Assembly: GCA_000787465.1 (NCBI GenBank)
Contig: JSYX01000118.1
Location: forward strand, 1-64,000
Source of the DNA: Thermomucor indicae-seudaticae
Taxonomy: Eukaryota; Mucoromycota; Mucoromycetes; Mucorales; Lichtheimiaceae
Direction of reading: 5' to 3'
Length of the DNA stretch: 64,000 nt
The notes under the pieces were generated by a model, which was not told the DNA's origin, did not search any database, and saw nothing but the letters and a program-made list of their open reading frames with translations. A program made the position numbers and the translations under genes. This document shows positions 34,696-46,529 of the stretch, one piece after another; within the stretch, counting starts at the first letter, position 1; each line of letters opens with the position of its first letter.

Positions 34696-36119
34696 ATACT
34701 GCACTCGAGCTTTTGAATTCGGCAATACTTCGGACTCGAGAAAGAAAGAGTTTTCTTTAAAATGTCATCTGTGTATAATATAACATGCCAAACAACCAGC
34801 TTTTCATCGTTCTAGCTGATCAAAGCTACGAAACATAACGACTCCCTATGAATTCGATGCAGAATCTGTGATGCTTACAAATTCTTGAATTGTCTAACCC
34901 TTTTCCATGCTTATTAGTAGCGACGTTGGGACTGTAGACTGGGCATCTCCCAATTGACGCTTCTTCCATTACAATCACTTGGTCGACGAAAACTTTACCT
35001 CCTAATAGATATACTACTGACACTGTAAATATGGGAGTTTCATATACCTTGATGTGCCGTGTTTACAGAAGTTCGCCAGTATCTATTACGCTCGTATACA
35101 ACTTTCATTAGATGCACTCGCATTGCGCTCGCTAAGAGTCCATAGTCTGAAACTGACTACTTAGGCAAGTGTTCAGTTAGCAAAACGATCGATCTCCGGA
35201 TCTCTTTCGAGTTTAATCGGATCGGTTTCTTCCGATGCCTCAGTTATCGTTCAAATCCAGACAAGTTCACTTACCTGCTGAAGTTTCACCTCGGATCCTT
35301 AAGCCGGTAACAATCGTCATTTGTGAGTAATATGCACCAATAGCATGCTTCCTCAACCAAAAGCCGATGTATAAAGTACCACTGTTCTTATTACAGGCAG
35401 CAGCTAGATATTGTAAGTTATGATGCCTACATATTACAGGTACCCGACAATGGCATCTTGTGCCGACTCCGTTTTCATGGAAATGGATCTTGAACTCCTA
35501 TTTTGTAAGATACTACGCGGTTAGGATGTTTTAAGGGACCTGCATGTCGTATATGCATTATTCCAGGTGTCCAAATGGAAAGAGCTGCATATCCAACTGT
35601 CTGCTTAAGTATTATTACCTGGTTACCGACGATGTACACTGCTAAAGCAGACAACCAATCAGAGCCACAGTAATTACACATATATCAGCGATAAAGGCCT
35701 ACCAAGCAAAAAGACAGTCAGAGCTTTAAAGAATTGTCACATCATCATGCAGTCCTTTGCTATTTTTGGGTTTCTTTGAGAAAAAACTTCATTTTTCCGG
35801 ATTGGGATCCTTGACCGCTCCCAGTCCTATATAACAATTTTTTTCTTGCACCATCTTGCACATGACTTTATAATTGAAACACTTCGGTTCTGATTAACTT
35901 CTGTAAGCCCATTTAGCATTATTATACCCCGGTGCGCCTATTTCCTTTTACCCTTTATCTTTTACCACTTTATATTTTGCGAGACAAACGATTCCCGACC
36001 CCTTGGCTTCTACAACATTCTGACCACTCATTGTTAAGGTACGCCAGAATCCTTTTGTTGTCGCGGTACAAAGGGGTGAGATTTAGTAACGACAGAACGG
36101 GGAAACAGATAATAAGAAT
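34696..36119. other. Intergenic, no gene seen
   Basis: About 1.4 kb upstream of the Kar9-like gene, AT-rich, with no frame above about 70 codons that looks coding. A TATATAA element lies near 35828. I see no tRNA-like fold. Confidence 0.45.
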
Positions 36120-39100
36120 ATGACGGATACTTCTTTGGCTCTGTGTCCTCCTTTGCAACAGCCACCTCTTTCACCCTCGCCACCTCCAAGCCTTATGAAG
36201 CCTTCAGTCAGTCTTCAAGAGAACTCGGCTCTGTTCAAAGATCTCCATGCTGTACCTATACCAGATAAGGAGCTCGAGGACCTTATCCGCGAACGTGATG
36301 ATGCGTTGCAGCCTAGCGTGTTTTTCAATCGGTTCGATACCGTTGCTGGTCAACTTAATAAGTGGCTAGAAACAGCACATATGACGGTTTTTATGTTGGA
36401 ACAGACGACCAAGGATGAGAGCAACGCGACGACGTACATTGACACCGTACCTCTGGAAGAAGCAATCGGGCGTATGCAGCCTGTCATTGCTGGGTTAGTG
36501 GACGTCGGAGACATGATTGACGAGTTAGAAGAGGAAAACACTCGGAAAATGACAGCCAAAATGACTATCGCGAAAATCCAATCAGAGTGGTCTGGGCTGC
36601 AGCATTTTGCAACATCAGTCAAGGCGTCTGTGAATAGCATGAACGAAGAAAAAGAACTGGCAGCGTCCATGGAGAGGATATTGCTTGAGCTGGATGACAT
36701 TTCGACTTTGGTGTTTCAGTATCATGAAAGGAAACACGCTGCATTATCGGGCGCAAGTTCTCCTGCCAGCATGATGGCGTCTTCGTTTTCTTCCGAGGCA
36801 CGACAACCACCTTCCAAGGAGGATAGAACGTTAATCGAAATCGATAACAAGGTGGAGCCTGTCTTCCACGAAATCGAAAAGGTGTATGCGCGTATGATGT
36901 CTGATAACCCTCCCAAGGACCGAACGGGAATCCTGGCTAGGAAGCATGCCATGGTACAGGAACGATGGGAGCACGTTCGGACAGAGATTGACGACCTGAA
37001 GTATGGACTGAAAGAGGATCGATGGTTAACCGTTTTCCGCCAAGTAGCGGATCAGGTGGACGTAATGATTGACGGACTTGAGAAAACGACAGCTCAATGC
37101 TACACAATGATATCTCAAGTACGAAGTTGGCAGGCAGCATCCCAAGGATCTCCTGCCATCACTGAAACTGCTCCCAAAGGAGTGTTGCGAAATGCACCAC
37201 GACCGCATCCATCGAATACGTCAGTATCTTCAACATCCTCTTCCGGATCCACCGGCTACGGAAATCAGCCACCGGTAGACCACCACAAGTTCAGGTCCTT
37301 GGAGAAAAACTTTGAAGCCAAATATAAATACTACACACCTTCCATTGATCGCATGCTCGCTATGCTTGGAAACGGTATTGCGTCACGAGTTGGACGAGAT
37401 ACTGCAACCATAAAACGACACCAGGCAATGTTACAAAGATGGAGTAACTTGAAAGCTGAAATGGACGAGTTGCGGTTACACGAGCTGCCAGATATTGAAC
37501 GAATTCTGATCTCAGATCGACCTATAAGCCCGGCCTGGTCGCGGATGAGCGACAGGAGTGATCGCAGCTTTAACAGCTGGAAAGATATTAGATACAGAAG
37601 CCCAGAACCTGGGACACACGATCTCTCTGAATATCTGGGTGGCGTGCCAGGAAGTGGACGATCTAGAAGTCCTTACTCAAGTTCTGTCACTAGATCCAAT
37701 CTATGCCGTACTAGCAGCCCGCTTGGAATTTTTGACGAACGTCGCGGACGAAGTGCAACACCAAACAGCGCTGGTGGGCGTGACAGTAGCGCCTGGAGAG
37801 CTTTGAGTCACGCACAATCTCCTAGTCCGCCAGTTTATGGCAAGGTGAACAGGACAGTTAGCCCCTTGTCTTTTGGAACAACGTTGAAGCCAAGCTCTTC
37901 AGATTCTTCATCAGTATCTAGTTCATCTTTATCGCGACATGTAGTCACCGAAAAACGAAAGACGAAGACTCCAGTTAAATCAACATGGAATGCCAGTGTG
38001 CGGACTGATAAGTCTGAATTCTCAAGTTTAGATCCTTTGTGGAAGTCAGAGGGCATGGACGCTGTTGAGAGTAGGAGGAAAAGTCGAGTACCTGAGACAA
38101 AGACACCGGCAGATAATAGAGCATCTTGGATGAGGCCAACAAAGAGCAGCACTCTGCGAAAACAGTCAGCAGCAAGCAACGAAGAAGAAGCTAAGCGGTT
38201 ACCACCACGTTCAAAAACACCAAACTTTCTGCGGACAGACTCTGGACCGCATATTCCGGCGCGCCCGAAGAGTAGCATGGAGAGCAGGAATCCACCACCT
38301 ATGCCACCATTACCGATCAATTATCCAGATCGCGAACGTGCGATGTCTCCCGAACGACGGTCAGGCACACCATCACTCATTCCTCGTCCCAAGACACCTT
38401 CAGGAAGCAGTTTGGCCCGTTCCGCATCACCGAGTATGATACGACGGCCGCGTTCATCAATGCAGCACCATCAGCATATTGCCGCTGCGGTGCGAACAAC
38501 TTACATGCTGCAAGTACACCAATTGTGATATATATACATACGTCACGTATCACTTTTTAATAACTCTTTACCCTTGGTTTGCCCCAGATAGCTCACCGCC
38601 ATCCACCTCGCCAGACAATCACCTAATTTCGCGTCAAGAGTCCACACGTCATACGTTACGAAAGAAACAATCGATGCCAGCGGGTCTTTCATACCGTTCA
38701 GGTTCGCCTCTAAGGCCGGTTGAGTTACCTCCTATCGCATGTACACCTTCACCGCAATGGCGGCGTGGCAGCAGTAGTAGCGACTTTTCTTTTGATGAGG
38801 AAGAGGAGGACGCGTATTGCCACGAAGATGACGATGATGAAGCTTCTTCCTGGAATAGCGCCACTGCCAGAGCAAAGGTTGCTCATCAACCATACAAGCC
38901 CGATCCAAAGGATCCGCTTGACGTGGAGGTAGCCAGGATCGTAAACGCGAGCCCAATTGCCATCAAGTGCCAAAAGGGCCCGCCAGGTACAGGTCGGTAT
39001 TATTTCGGCAACGAATTGAGCCCATCTGTGGGTGGAGGCAAGAAACTGTATACTTGTAAACTTATGAACTATGCTGCACGCGGCGAATCTCGACGTGGCG

Positions 39101-39192
39101 ACAGAGCGGCACGCAACAAAGTGTTGGTTCGTGTGGGAGGTGGCTGGCAAGACTTGGAGTTATTTTTATTGCATTATGGCATACTGCATTGA
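36120..39192 (+). CDS. KAR9: Kar9-like spindle-orientation protein with C-terminal GAR domain
   Basis: Likely links microtubule plus ends to actin motors to position spindle or nucleus, as Kar9 does in yeast. Two exons (36120–38524, 38592–39192) give 1001 residues. The first about 450 residues are helical and Kar9-like, with blocks such as FFNRFDTVAGQLNKWLETAH and RWEHVRTEIDDLKYGLKEDRW. A long Ser/Pro/Arg-rich disordered region follows, with SPEPGT, SRSPYSS and KTP/SRIP-type basic repeats that could bind microtubules or EB1. The end is a GAR (Gas2-related) microtubule-binding domain: DPLDVEVARIVNASP and KVLVRVGGGWQDLELFLL. The intron uses CAGATAG as acceptor in phase 2; the nearer CAG would break frame. 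Budding yeast Kar9 lacks an obvious GAR, so this arrangement is informative. Confidence 0.82.
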
Positions 39193-39517
39193 TATAAATA
39201 TAATACAATATGATAAACATATCTTTGAGAAGTATCTGAGGGAGAACATCAGGTTGACATGTGATGATCATGGCGATCTTGCCATAACCGTCAAGTCATT
39301 TTTAATTATGGCGAGGAATGGGAGACTCTGTCATTCGGTGTTAGTAAAAGCTATTGGTCTGTCATGGCCTCCAGTGAGTGAAAACGCGATGCTGTACATG
39401 TTCTTGCTTGCGTTGAGATCTCGATTCCATATCGTTTTACAAGCTTTGCAAACCAAAACGATGTATAGTCTCGAGCCGTTCTCCGCAACTAAGTTGTTGT
39501 TTTTTAAGCTTTTCTTT

Positions 39518-39717
39518 TTACAATTGTGGTATGCCTGAACAAAAAAAAAGCAGGGACTCACCTCACCCCCACTTACCTGAAGATTCATCATGGGCAGTCG
39601 TCTCTAACAAACGCAAACAGTGTGGGCTGTACCATCATCGGCCCGATAAAAAGGAAGTCAGCAATCGACGGCTCAATTGGGAACTTACCTGAGAGCCGGC
39701 TGTCTTGCAAGATCCAT
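39518..39717 (-). CDS. Small spliced unit, copy B of an inverted pair
   Basis: A 29-nt first exon (39689–39717), a 50-nt exon (39577–39626) and a 17-nt terminal exon (39518–39534) join in phase at canonical GT–AG sites, with a strong pyrimidine tract before the last acceptor. The product would be a 31-residue peptide starting MDLARQPAL. The first exon and about 230 bp upstream closely match the plus-strand copy at 41500–41740. The peptide may not be functional; the conserved part is the promoter plus first exon. It could be a noncoding transcript. No family is recognised. Confidence 0.35.
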
Positions 39718-39945
39718 CGCAGGCGGTCGTCCTTGCAAAAGAAGGTCGATCGATCGTACGGGCGACTGTCCTTGGAAAAGGAGAAGAGCAAGTTAGTAAG
39801 AGTAACGAAGAAAAGGAGATGAGCTGTCAACGCGATTTTGTAATTTGTTCACACGCCGTCAAAAAATTTTTTGCTCAGGAGGACAAAAACCAATCAAAAT
39901 GACCGCAGAAAATGCTTTTGTTTTCGTCGTCTACCATGGGCGCAT
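39660..39945 (-). repeat. Inverted duplication, arm B (promoter plus first exon)
   Basis: This arm aligns, in reverse orientation, with 41495–41736. Shared exact blocks include CATTTTGATTGGTTTTTGT (39883–39901 and 41538–41556) and ATCTTGCAAGACAGCCG (39697–39713 and 41682–41698). A CCATGG-AGACGAC block also occurs in both (near 39930 and 41503). The first block includes an inverted CCAAT box. Similarity fades in the first intron after CGTCGAT-GCT-AC. Confidence 0.75.
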
Positions 39946-40236
39946 CCGAGGCTTTCCCATTCTAGAGAGGGAGAGAAATCTTGTCGTGTAGGGCCATACT
40001 CCTACGTAATTATCCCACTTTGCCGAACAATATTTATCTTGGACATAGCATAGATCTCTCAGTATTCAACAAAACAAGTACAGCATGTACATTCTTCTTG
40101 ACAACACCAATCTCTTTGTGCTCCGCACTTAGAAAATTCTTTTTATCCCGGACTTTTACAGAAGAATCTCATACAAATAAATTGCGGCGGTGTGACAATG
40201 AAAGAATGAATGAACAACGTTCGAAGTGTTGCAAAG

Positions 40237-40680
40237 TCATACTTCGCTTTGGACGAAGAAAGTGTATTTTTTATTGGTTAAAAAAGAAAGCTTAACATGG
40301 CGTGGGATGCCGAACCTTCTTGCATGAACCCACAGGCTGACAGCACCTTCATGTCGTGGTTCCATGCATGGCGTCTTCATCCGTTTGCAGCGATGACACG
40401 GACGTTCTCCGTTGCACGCCTGGTGTGCCTTTCTGCAGCCAACACAAGTTTTTCTGGTGCTTCCACTGGTGCCAATGGCATGTAAAAATTGGTAGACCAA
40501 CGGCAAATCAGGGGAGAAAACTTGCTCTTGAAGTTCTTCCAAGTCAATTGGTGGTTTTAGTTCTTCACCAGAGGTAGTCAGCATACTTCCGGGTAGTTGG
40601 CTTAAATCGGCGTGTTCTAGCGTTTGGGGATATTGCTCAGCTGCATTTACAAAAGGATAACTGAAATCGGAGGAGTTCAT
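40237..40680 (-). CDS. Small Zn(II)2Cys6 DNA-binding protein
   Basis: Single-exon protein of 147 residues with one fungal binuclear zinc cluster at about residues 77–103. The cysteine spacing is C-x2-C-x6-C-x5-C-x2-C-x6-C (CVGCRKAHQAC, then NGERPCHRC, then KRMKTPC), which fits Gal4-type domains. The cluster is near the C-terminus, after an acidic N-terminal half (LEELQEQVFSPDLP). There is no fungal-specific middle homology region and no obvious dimerisation coiled coil. It may be a minimal regulator, or the 5' part of a gene whose later exons I cannot see. It lies between the two arms of an inverted duplication. Confidence 0.75.
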   Translation of the reverse strand: MNSSDFSYPFVNAAEQYPQTLEHADLSQLPGSMLTTSGEELKPPIDLEELQEQVFSPDLPLVYQFLHAIGTSGSTRKTCVGCRKAHQACNGERPCHRCKRMKTPCMEPRHEGAVSLWVHARRFGIPRHVKLSFLTNKKYTFFVQSEV

Positions 40681-40837
40681 AAATACTCCGACATCCAGCT
40701 GTCGTTGCTGACGAACTTATGTATCCAACGGAGAAGTCGAGGCGCGTCAGAAATTTGGTCTTGCTCGTTTTGTTGATGTTACTACAGTCAGAGAAGTATA
40801 GACGAAAGATAGAATCCCGTACTGTGACTCTTTCTGA

Positions 40838-40875
<38 letters not shown>

Positions 40876-41494
40876 TACGTTCTGGGCAGGGCTCAATGAT
40901 CATCACATCCTTTCCCGGAAACCGATTTCTTACCGTGGTATAACTCACATAGAAAGGAATCAAAAGAAAGTTGTTTACTTTTCAGACCCATAATGTTGAT
41001 CGTGTTGTATCCGTACAACATATGGTCCGTCAATACCGATCATCGGTACAACTTGTCAATGGCAATCAGAATTGATTCGTCCATTGTAAACAATTAGCCG
41101 TGCTGTTCCTGAATTAACACCGCTATTGGGATCCCGCATCCTGGTACCAGTTACACTCATTGTACCAACCGATTGGTGGTTTCAGATATCATAAACTATT
41201 ATCCTTCTCTTAGATATAAATAAGAAGTGTTCTCTCATAATAAAAATAATCGATTATTCGAGTTTCAAAGGATTTACTGCCTTTGTCTTCTTTATTACTG
41301 CTTTTCAAATCTATCGAGAACACAGATCGGCGATAGATAATCATGTCCCCCGAGAACTTTTCCAATGACTGGCATACTTAGTAATCCCGATAGATCCAGG
41401 AATACAGCATTACATAGACAACGATCATAATGCGGGCTTCATCTAAGGTAAAACTGTTTGGCGAAGTGGGGTAATTATGGAGGCGCATGCTTCG
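40681..41494. other. Intergenic; TA microsatellite
   Basis: A (TA)n tract lies at about 40838–40872. The rest is AT-rich with no coding signal. Confidence 0.5.
40838..40872. repeat. (TA)n microsatellite
   Basis: A perfect TA dinucleotide run of about 35 bp lies upstream of the Zn2Cys6 gene. Confidence 0.9.
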
Positions 41495-41736
41495 ACGTTG
41501 CACCCATGGAAGACGACAACAAGAGGCATTTCTGCAGCATTTTGATTGGTTTTTGTTCTCCCGACTGAAAAATTTTTACACGACGCAAGCAATTATAAAA
41601 TGACGTCGATAGTTCATTTCTCGTTCTTTGTTCCTTTCACTGATTTGTTTTTTCTTTAGTAAAAACGACAGCCCACGATGAATCTTGCAAGACAGCCGCT
41701 TTTCAGGTGAGTCTCATATTGAACCGTCGATCGCTA
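41495..41736 (+). repeat. Inverted duplication, arm A (promoter plus first exon)
   Basis: The partner of arm B at 39660–39945, in the opposite orientation. It carries the inverted CCAAT element, a TATAAAA box (about 41594), a pyrimidine-rich leader and the 29-nt first exon beginning ATGAATCTTGC. The two arms face away from each other around the Zn2Cys6 gene. Confidence 0.75.
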
Positions 41737-41870
41737 ACAGACGGCTAGCATTGAGGCCTTCGGTATGGACCCAAAGATGGCACTGAGATGTACGTGGCTT
41801 AGCATATTTTTGACGTTGTGTCAAAACGGCAGCGCCAGCTCGCTCATTCTAGGTTTGCACAGCTCCTGTC
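41678..41870 (+). CDS. Small spliced unit, copy A of an inverted pair
   Basis: The 29-nt first exon (41678–41706, MNLARQPLF) ends at GTGAGT and is homologous to copy B. Downstream, several acceptors are possible. One model uses the AG at 41740 and a 40-nt second intron, giving a short Arg-rich peptide that ends LAHSRFAQLLS at a TGA near 41870. The Arg/Leu-rich, acid-free start would suit a mitochondrial presequence. An AATAAA follows near 41876. Splicing cannot be settled from sequence, and the unit may be noncoding. Confidence 0.3.
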
Positions 41871-41879
41871 GTGAAAATA

Positions 41880-42340
41880 AAAAATGTGTAATTCGTAAGA
41901 AGTTTTCCGCAGCCAATTAGGATATCAGACGCTATTTGCGCCATAACGTACATTCGGGGACATCGACTTGCGCTCGCTGTAACTGCCCTTTACCATAGAA
42001 CTGATAAGCGGCCCGTTTCCGCAGACAAGGTCCACTGAGTGCCTTTTGTTACGAGAACGATGGGCAGCAAGTAAGGCCAAGTAGGAGTTTCCGATCGTAC
42101 CGAATTGTTCCGTCGTCACTAGGACGTGTAACAGTTAGCCTCATACTAATGAGGGCGTGTTCACAATGATAGTGTCAGCACGGCTGCTGCAAGTTTAAAC
42201 CTCTACCAGGAATATGAGTAAGGAGCTTCGTAAACTGCTACGAGGTTGCTATTCGATAGCAACTTGAATGCTTGAAATATGAAAAATCAGTAGACTACGA
42301 TATGTTCAATCAGCAACTGATTTATTGTTTTACATCGTTT
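41880..42340. other. Intergenic, no gene seen
   Basis: This stretch lies between small unit A and the 3' end of the HIRA gene. A 64-codon minus-strand frame at 41925–42119 has no recognisable features. Confidence 0.35.
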
Positions 42341-45300
42341 TTAAATATTTTCCTCATCCAAAATTGCTTTGTATTCGCTGACGATACGCTGAAGTTGTCG
42401 ATTGGATGCTGTAAGGAAAAGTTTGTTAATAAATAGCATTCTTTGTCAGTGATCGCATCGGACTCACCTAATATCGGTAATATCTGCTTTAGCAATTCGC
42501 GTTTAGATAGTAATCCCTGTTTTCAAGTGTTAGTACCCAATGGCCGTGACCCCTGAGCCATTTACTTACCAATATGGTGGGCTCCCACACGTCACTGTCA
42601 TTTGATCTTTGGGGGGTGTTAGTACAAAATGGTCAACCATCATTTAAACATTTACGAACTTACATGAAGGGTGGACCTATAAGCCATCGGCAAAGTTCTT
42701 GTATCTTCCGCTGTGCATTTTCTTTTGATAAGCATCGTGCATATCGCATAAGCCATTCCTTGTATTCGATGGGAGAGTTCAATATTGCCGCCACCCCTAG
42801 TTGAATCTACAGGAAGTTGAACTGTCAGTACGTGCACACACCAGATATTTCTCACGATTCGGTCCCTAACCTCCAGATAGCTGGCAGTAATGATACCGCT
42901 TGCTTCTGTATTTACATCAACCAGTTCCATCAATGGTCTTGCTGCTGGGTCCAGCCCGCCTTTTACCGTGACAGCCATCGATAGCCAGCCGAGAGGATGA
43001 TCTTTAGGCGTCCCTGTTGCTGCCGTATTCCAAAATTCGGATATGATGTACCACGCGTCGCTTATTCGCATCCAGACCTTCATACCCGGATGATAAATGA
43101 AAGCCTGCTGATAATTTGTAACTACAAGGGGTATGCCATTTGGTTGGATGCGAATGTCTCTTATACAGAGATCACCGGTCGTTTGGTTATCGGGAAGTTG
43201 GGCAAGTTTGAGAACGGGAGCAACGGATACTTCGGAAAGACAACTGTTTCGATGAATAATATCCCTGTGTATTCCAAAAGTAAATTAACCATCAAACAGT
43301 TGTGGAACAGTTAAGCCTTTTTACCATGTGTACAATAGTCCATTGGCTGTAAGACACAATAACCATTGGTCGATGCTTTGCAATATCACAGCCGTGCTAC
43401 TTAATACGAAAGGTGGCATAATCCTTTGTCCTACTTTTGAATATGTGTGGATGCTGCCGTCTTCGCATGCTATAACAAAAAACTTGTCGTTGCCATCCAT
43501 AAGCAAAACCGCACTAGACAGATAGTCGCTCCATATGACATCGCCCCTGCAGCTGACAGAGACCTTGGCGCAGTCGCCATTCACTTTATGGTCTGTTCCA
43601 AGTTCGTCGATAAATTTAAGCTTCCCAATGCAGAGATATTTTATGCCTTACCTAATGACGTAGGATTCCGACATTCCATTACAACACCTTCGTTAGAGCC
43701 ATATCGTATATTTCGTAAAAATTGTGACTTAATCATGGGCACAGCAAGTCTGACCTGGCTCTGAGATGCGGATGGTGGAACCATAGACGCATCTAACCAC
43801 ACAGGCCTCTTCCGTGTCACGGGTTGCATCGTATCCACGTCCATGGCTTCTGCGGCATCCGCTTTTCGTTTGTTACCAGTTGCGATGGCTGCTATTCCCG
43901 ACTCTGGTATATCGGCGGATGGATAGCTATATTCTATTTTCTCATTTCTAGATGATGCAGAGTTTGATAAAACAGCTCTTATTTCATCGTGAGACAATGC
44001 TTGTCGGAAGCCACCTAGACGGGGTGACACCGAAGTGGTGCTACGCACATTCACGGGTGTGATACGACGCTTTCCGTCCTTGCCAACGGTTACTGTTTGC
44101 TGTTGTAAAACGGTCGCGGAAGACGTTCCGGAACTCGAGGTAAAGTCAGCATCTGTAGGTCTTGCTATAGGTTGCTCCGTTGGCCCTGATCCAGCCTGCT
44201 GAGTACTCGTACCGTTAATCATTTGGTCTGCTGGCTGTGGTGCAGTTTGCTGAGTAATCGGACCGGTGGTCGTTCGCTCTGCAAGCTGTTGAACAGTATG
44301 CTGAGCACTTACACCATTCTTCGTCTGGTCCGCTGACTTTGGAACAGGTTGCTCCGCACGTCCACCATTTGTACTCGAGACAACCTCTGATGACGCTTCT
44401 ATAAGGCGTTGGCTATTACTAGATCCAATTCCGGGATCACTAGTACCCATTAGTGCTGCTATACGTCTTGAACTTTGCGTTTTTTCTGTGATTGCATTCT
44501 GCTGCTCTAACTCCAGCTGCGACGGTGACTCAGGATATGTTGCTTGCTCATCCTTATATCCGTATTTCGATAGTTGTCGCTCCTGGATCAACCCACGTTA
44601 ACCGACCGTCACGCCTCAAATTTGCCCTTTTAACTTACAATTTCCTCATCAGGAGCCGGGCGCATTAAGCCGTCATCCAGTTTCAGACAGGCTACAGTAC
44701 CATCGTGTGAACATGCGTATAACCATTGACCGTCCGGGGTCCTAACAGTGTTCTTTGAGTATATGTTTTCCGATAATCGATAATATAGCTCTTCATTACA
44801 CTTACCAAGATAGATCATATACATTGTTATCAAAAACGTCTGCTGCCATACAAAGCGGCCGATTATACTTTGTCACCCATAAGGACACGCCTCGATCCTG
44901 TCCACCCAGTGCACATAATGCCGCTAGGCTTTCGCCGCTCTCTGTAACCTCGCCAACTGTGTCATCCCTCAGTTCCGGAGCGTAAAACAATTTTGGGTTA
45001 AAGCACTATTCAACGAAAGGTACTTATTGAGCTTTCCCTGCTCATCAGATATTGCCAGTAGGACATACCGCCGCTTCCACGGGTAACTGATGGCCAACTA
45101 GAGAAATATCGTTGGTCCAGTCACCTCGTCTAATCACTGCAGAAACACAATAGTTCCCGTTCACAGCGTTGGCAGTTACGATTTGCGAACCGTCCGGGGA
45201 CCAGCTATCGATGAATCTATAAGCACAATATCCAACATGCCAAGTCTGCTAGCTACATGCCTCAGCCTGCGGAAAAGGGTTGTCCCTGGAGCATTTACGA

Positions 45301-46397
45301 AAGGTGCTCTGATCTCTTTCTCCAACCGCCAATCCGATGTCCGCCATATCTTTAAAACTTTGTCGTCCGACTGTGCCAAGTTACTCATGAGAATCTAGTA
45401 TCAGCCTTAGAAAAACCAATTCTGTTGACTTACTTGGGAGGCGAGATATTTGCCCACCGGATCCCATGCAATGCCCTTTACGAACCCGGCATGCTGATCG
45501 ATCCTGACCACTCTCTCTGTAAATAACACTGCGGTTACCACGCATATATTGCAGCCCTTTTACAACTCCTTCTCTTACCGAAAGATGTCCCGTCCCACAC
45601 AATGACTGCTCCGTCGACGCCACAAGATGCCAAGTACTTGTTATCTCTTGACCAAGCCAAATCCTGCACGTCTATCTCCAAGCTTAGCATTGCCCTCCGT
45701 GCATTTTCTCCTTTGGAATCTCTGTTACCTGACTGATGTCCTCGAAGATATATCTTGGCACGCCAGGGTTCATGGTTATGTTCAAAGGAACCAAAGGTAG
45801 CACCGGTAGTACCTTCGCTGAAGACTATAATCAGAAGAACTGCCACGACAATGACATTCTTGTCCGTGTTTTTTACCTGTCCAGCTCCCAGATAATAACC
45901 ACATTATCGTTATCTGAACTTGATGCAAGGTATCGACCGTCGTTATTGGACCACCGGACACAAAGCACCGCCCCTTTTATTAAAGCCATTAACAAACAGA
46001 AAAATACATCCAAAGAATAATATTTTGTATGCTTACCGTTATGCCTGGTCATGGTGCAAAGTAACTTGTGACAGTTGGGATCGTTTTCGGCGTTTTCATC
46101 GTAGATGGGCTTTGTGTTCCATATCCTCACAGTGGCATCTATGCATCGCGTGAATTTAACAAATGTTCCTGTCCATTCAACCACAAAACCTGTAGAAAAA
46201 GTTACCTAAGCCGCCCGTTGCCAACCGTTTGCCATCAGGGTGCACGTGGAGGGAGTAGAGGCATGGTCTGATACCTCTGCCCCTGGAATCGCCCGAGGTA
46301 TCTGTAGGAATGGATCGGTTAAAGGCCTGTATATGATCGTGGAGATCAAAGCAAAATTACCCGAATGCGTGATCCAACTGGGCTTGACGATGAACAT
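42341..46397 (-). CDS. HIR1: Histone H3.3/H4 chaperone HIRA (Hir1-type)
   Basis: Deposits H3–H4 independently of replication and represses histone genes, as part of the HIR complex in the nucleus. The gene starts MFIVKPSWITHSG (exon 46361–46397) and ends near YKAILDEEENI at 42341. The N-terminal WD40 propeller includes YSLHVHPDGKRLATGG, ATVRIWNTKPIYDE, VLCVRWSNNDGRYLASSSDD-like text, LAWSRDNKYLASCGVDG and DDKVLKIWRTSDW. A disordered Pro/Gln/Thr-rich linker (about 43800–44500) contains repeated QPADQ-like units and the B-domain motif GKRRITPV. The C-terminal Hira domain lies at about 42341–43600 (WLLCLTANGLLYTW). Roughly fifteen introns are present; most exon limits are approximate. A transposase remnant lies just upstream of its start. 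Confidence 0.88.
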
Positions 46398-46529
46398 GGT
46401 GTACACTGGCCGAAAATAAATCTTGACAATTTTTCCAAACTTTAATCACCGGTTCGCATAACTTTCTTTCCCATTACTCTTCACAGAATTGATATTTTTA
46501 TAATTTTCTCTGGTATCATTGCGCTGAAC

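Noticed and set aside
35255..35275. CGTTCAAATCC, second possible tRNA B box
   Set aside because: The upstream 60 bases do not fold into D and anticodon arms.
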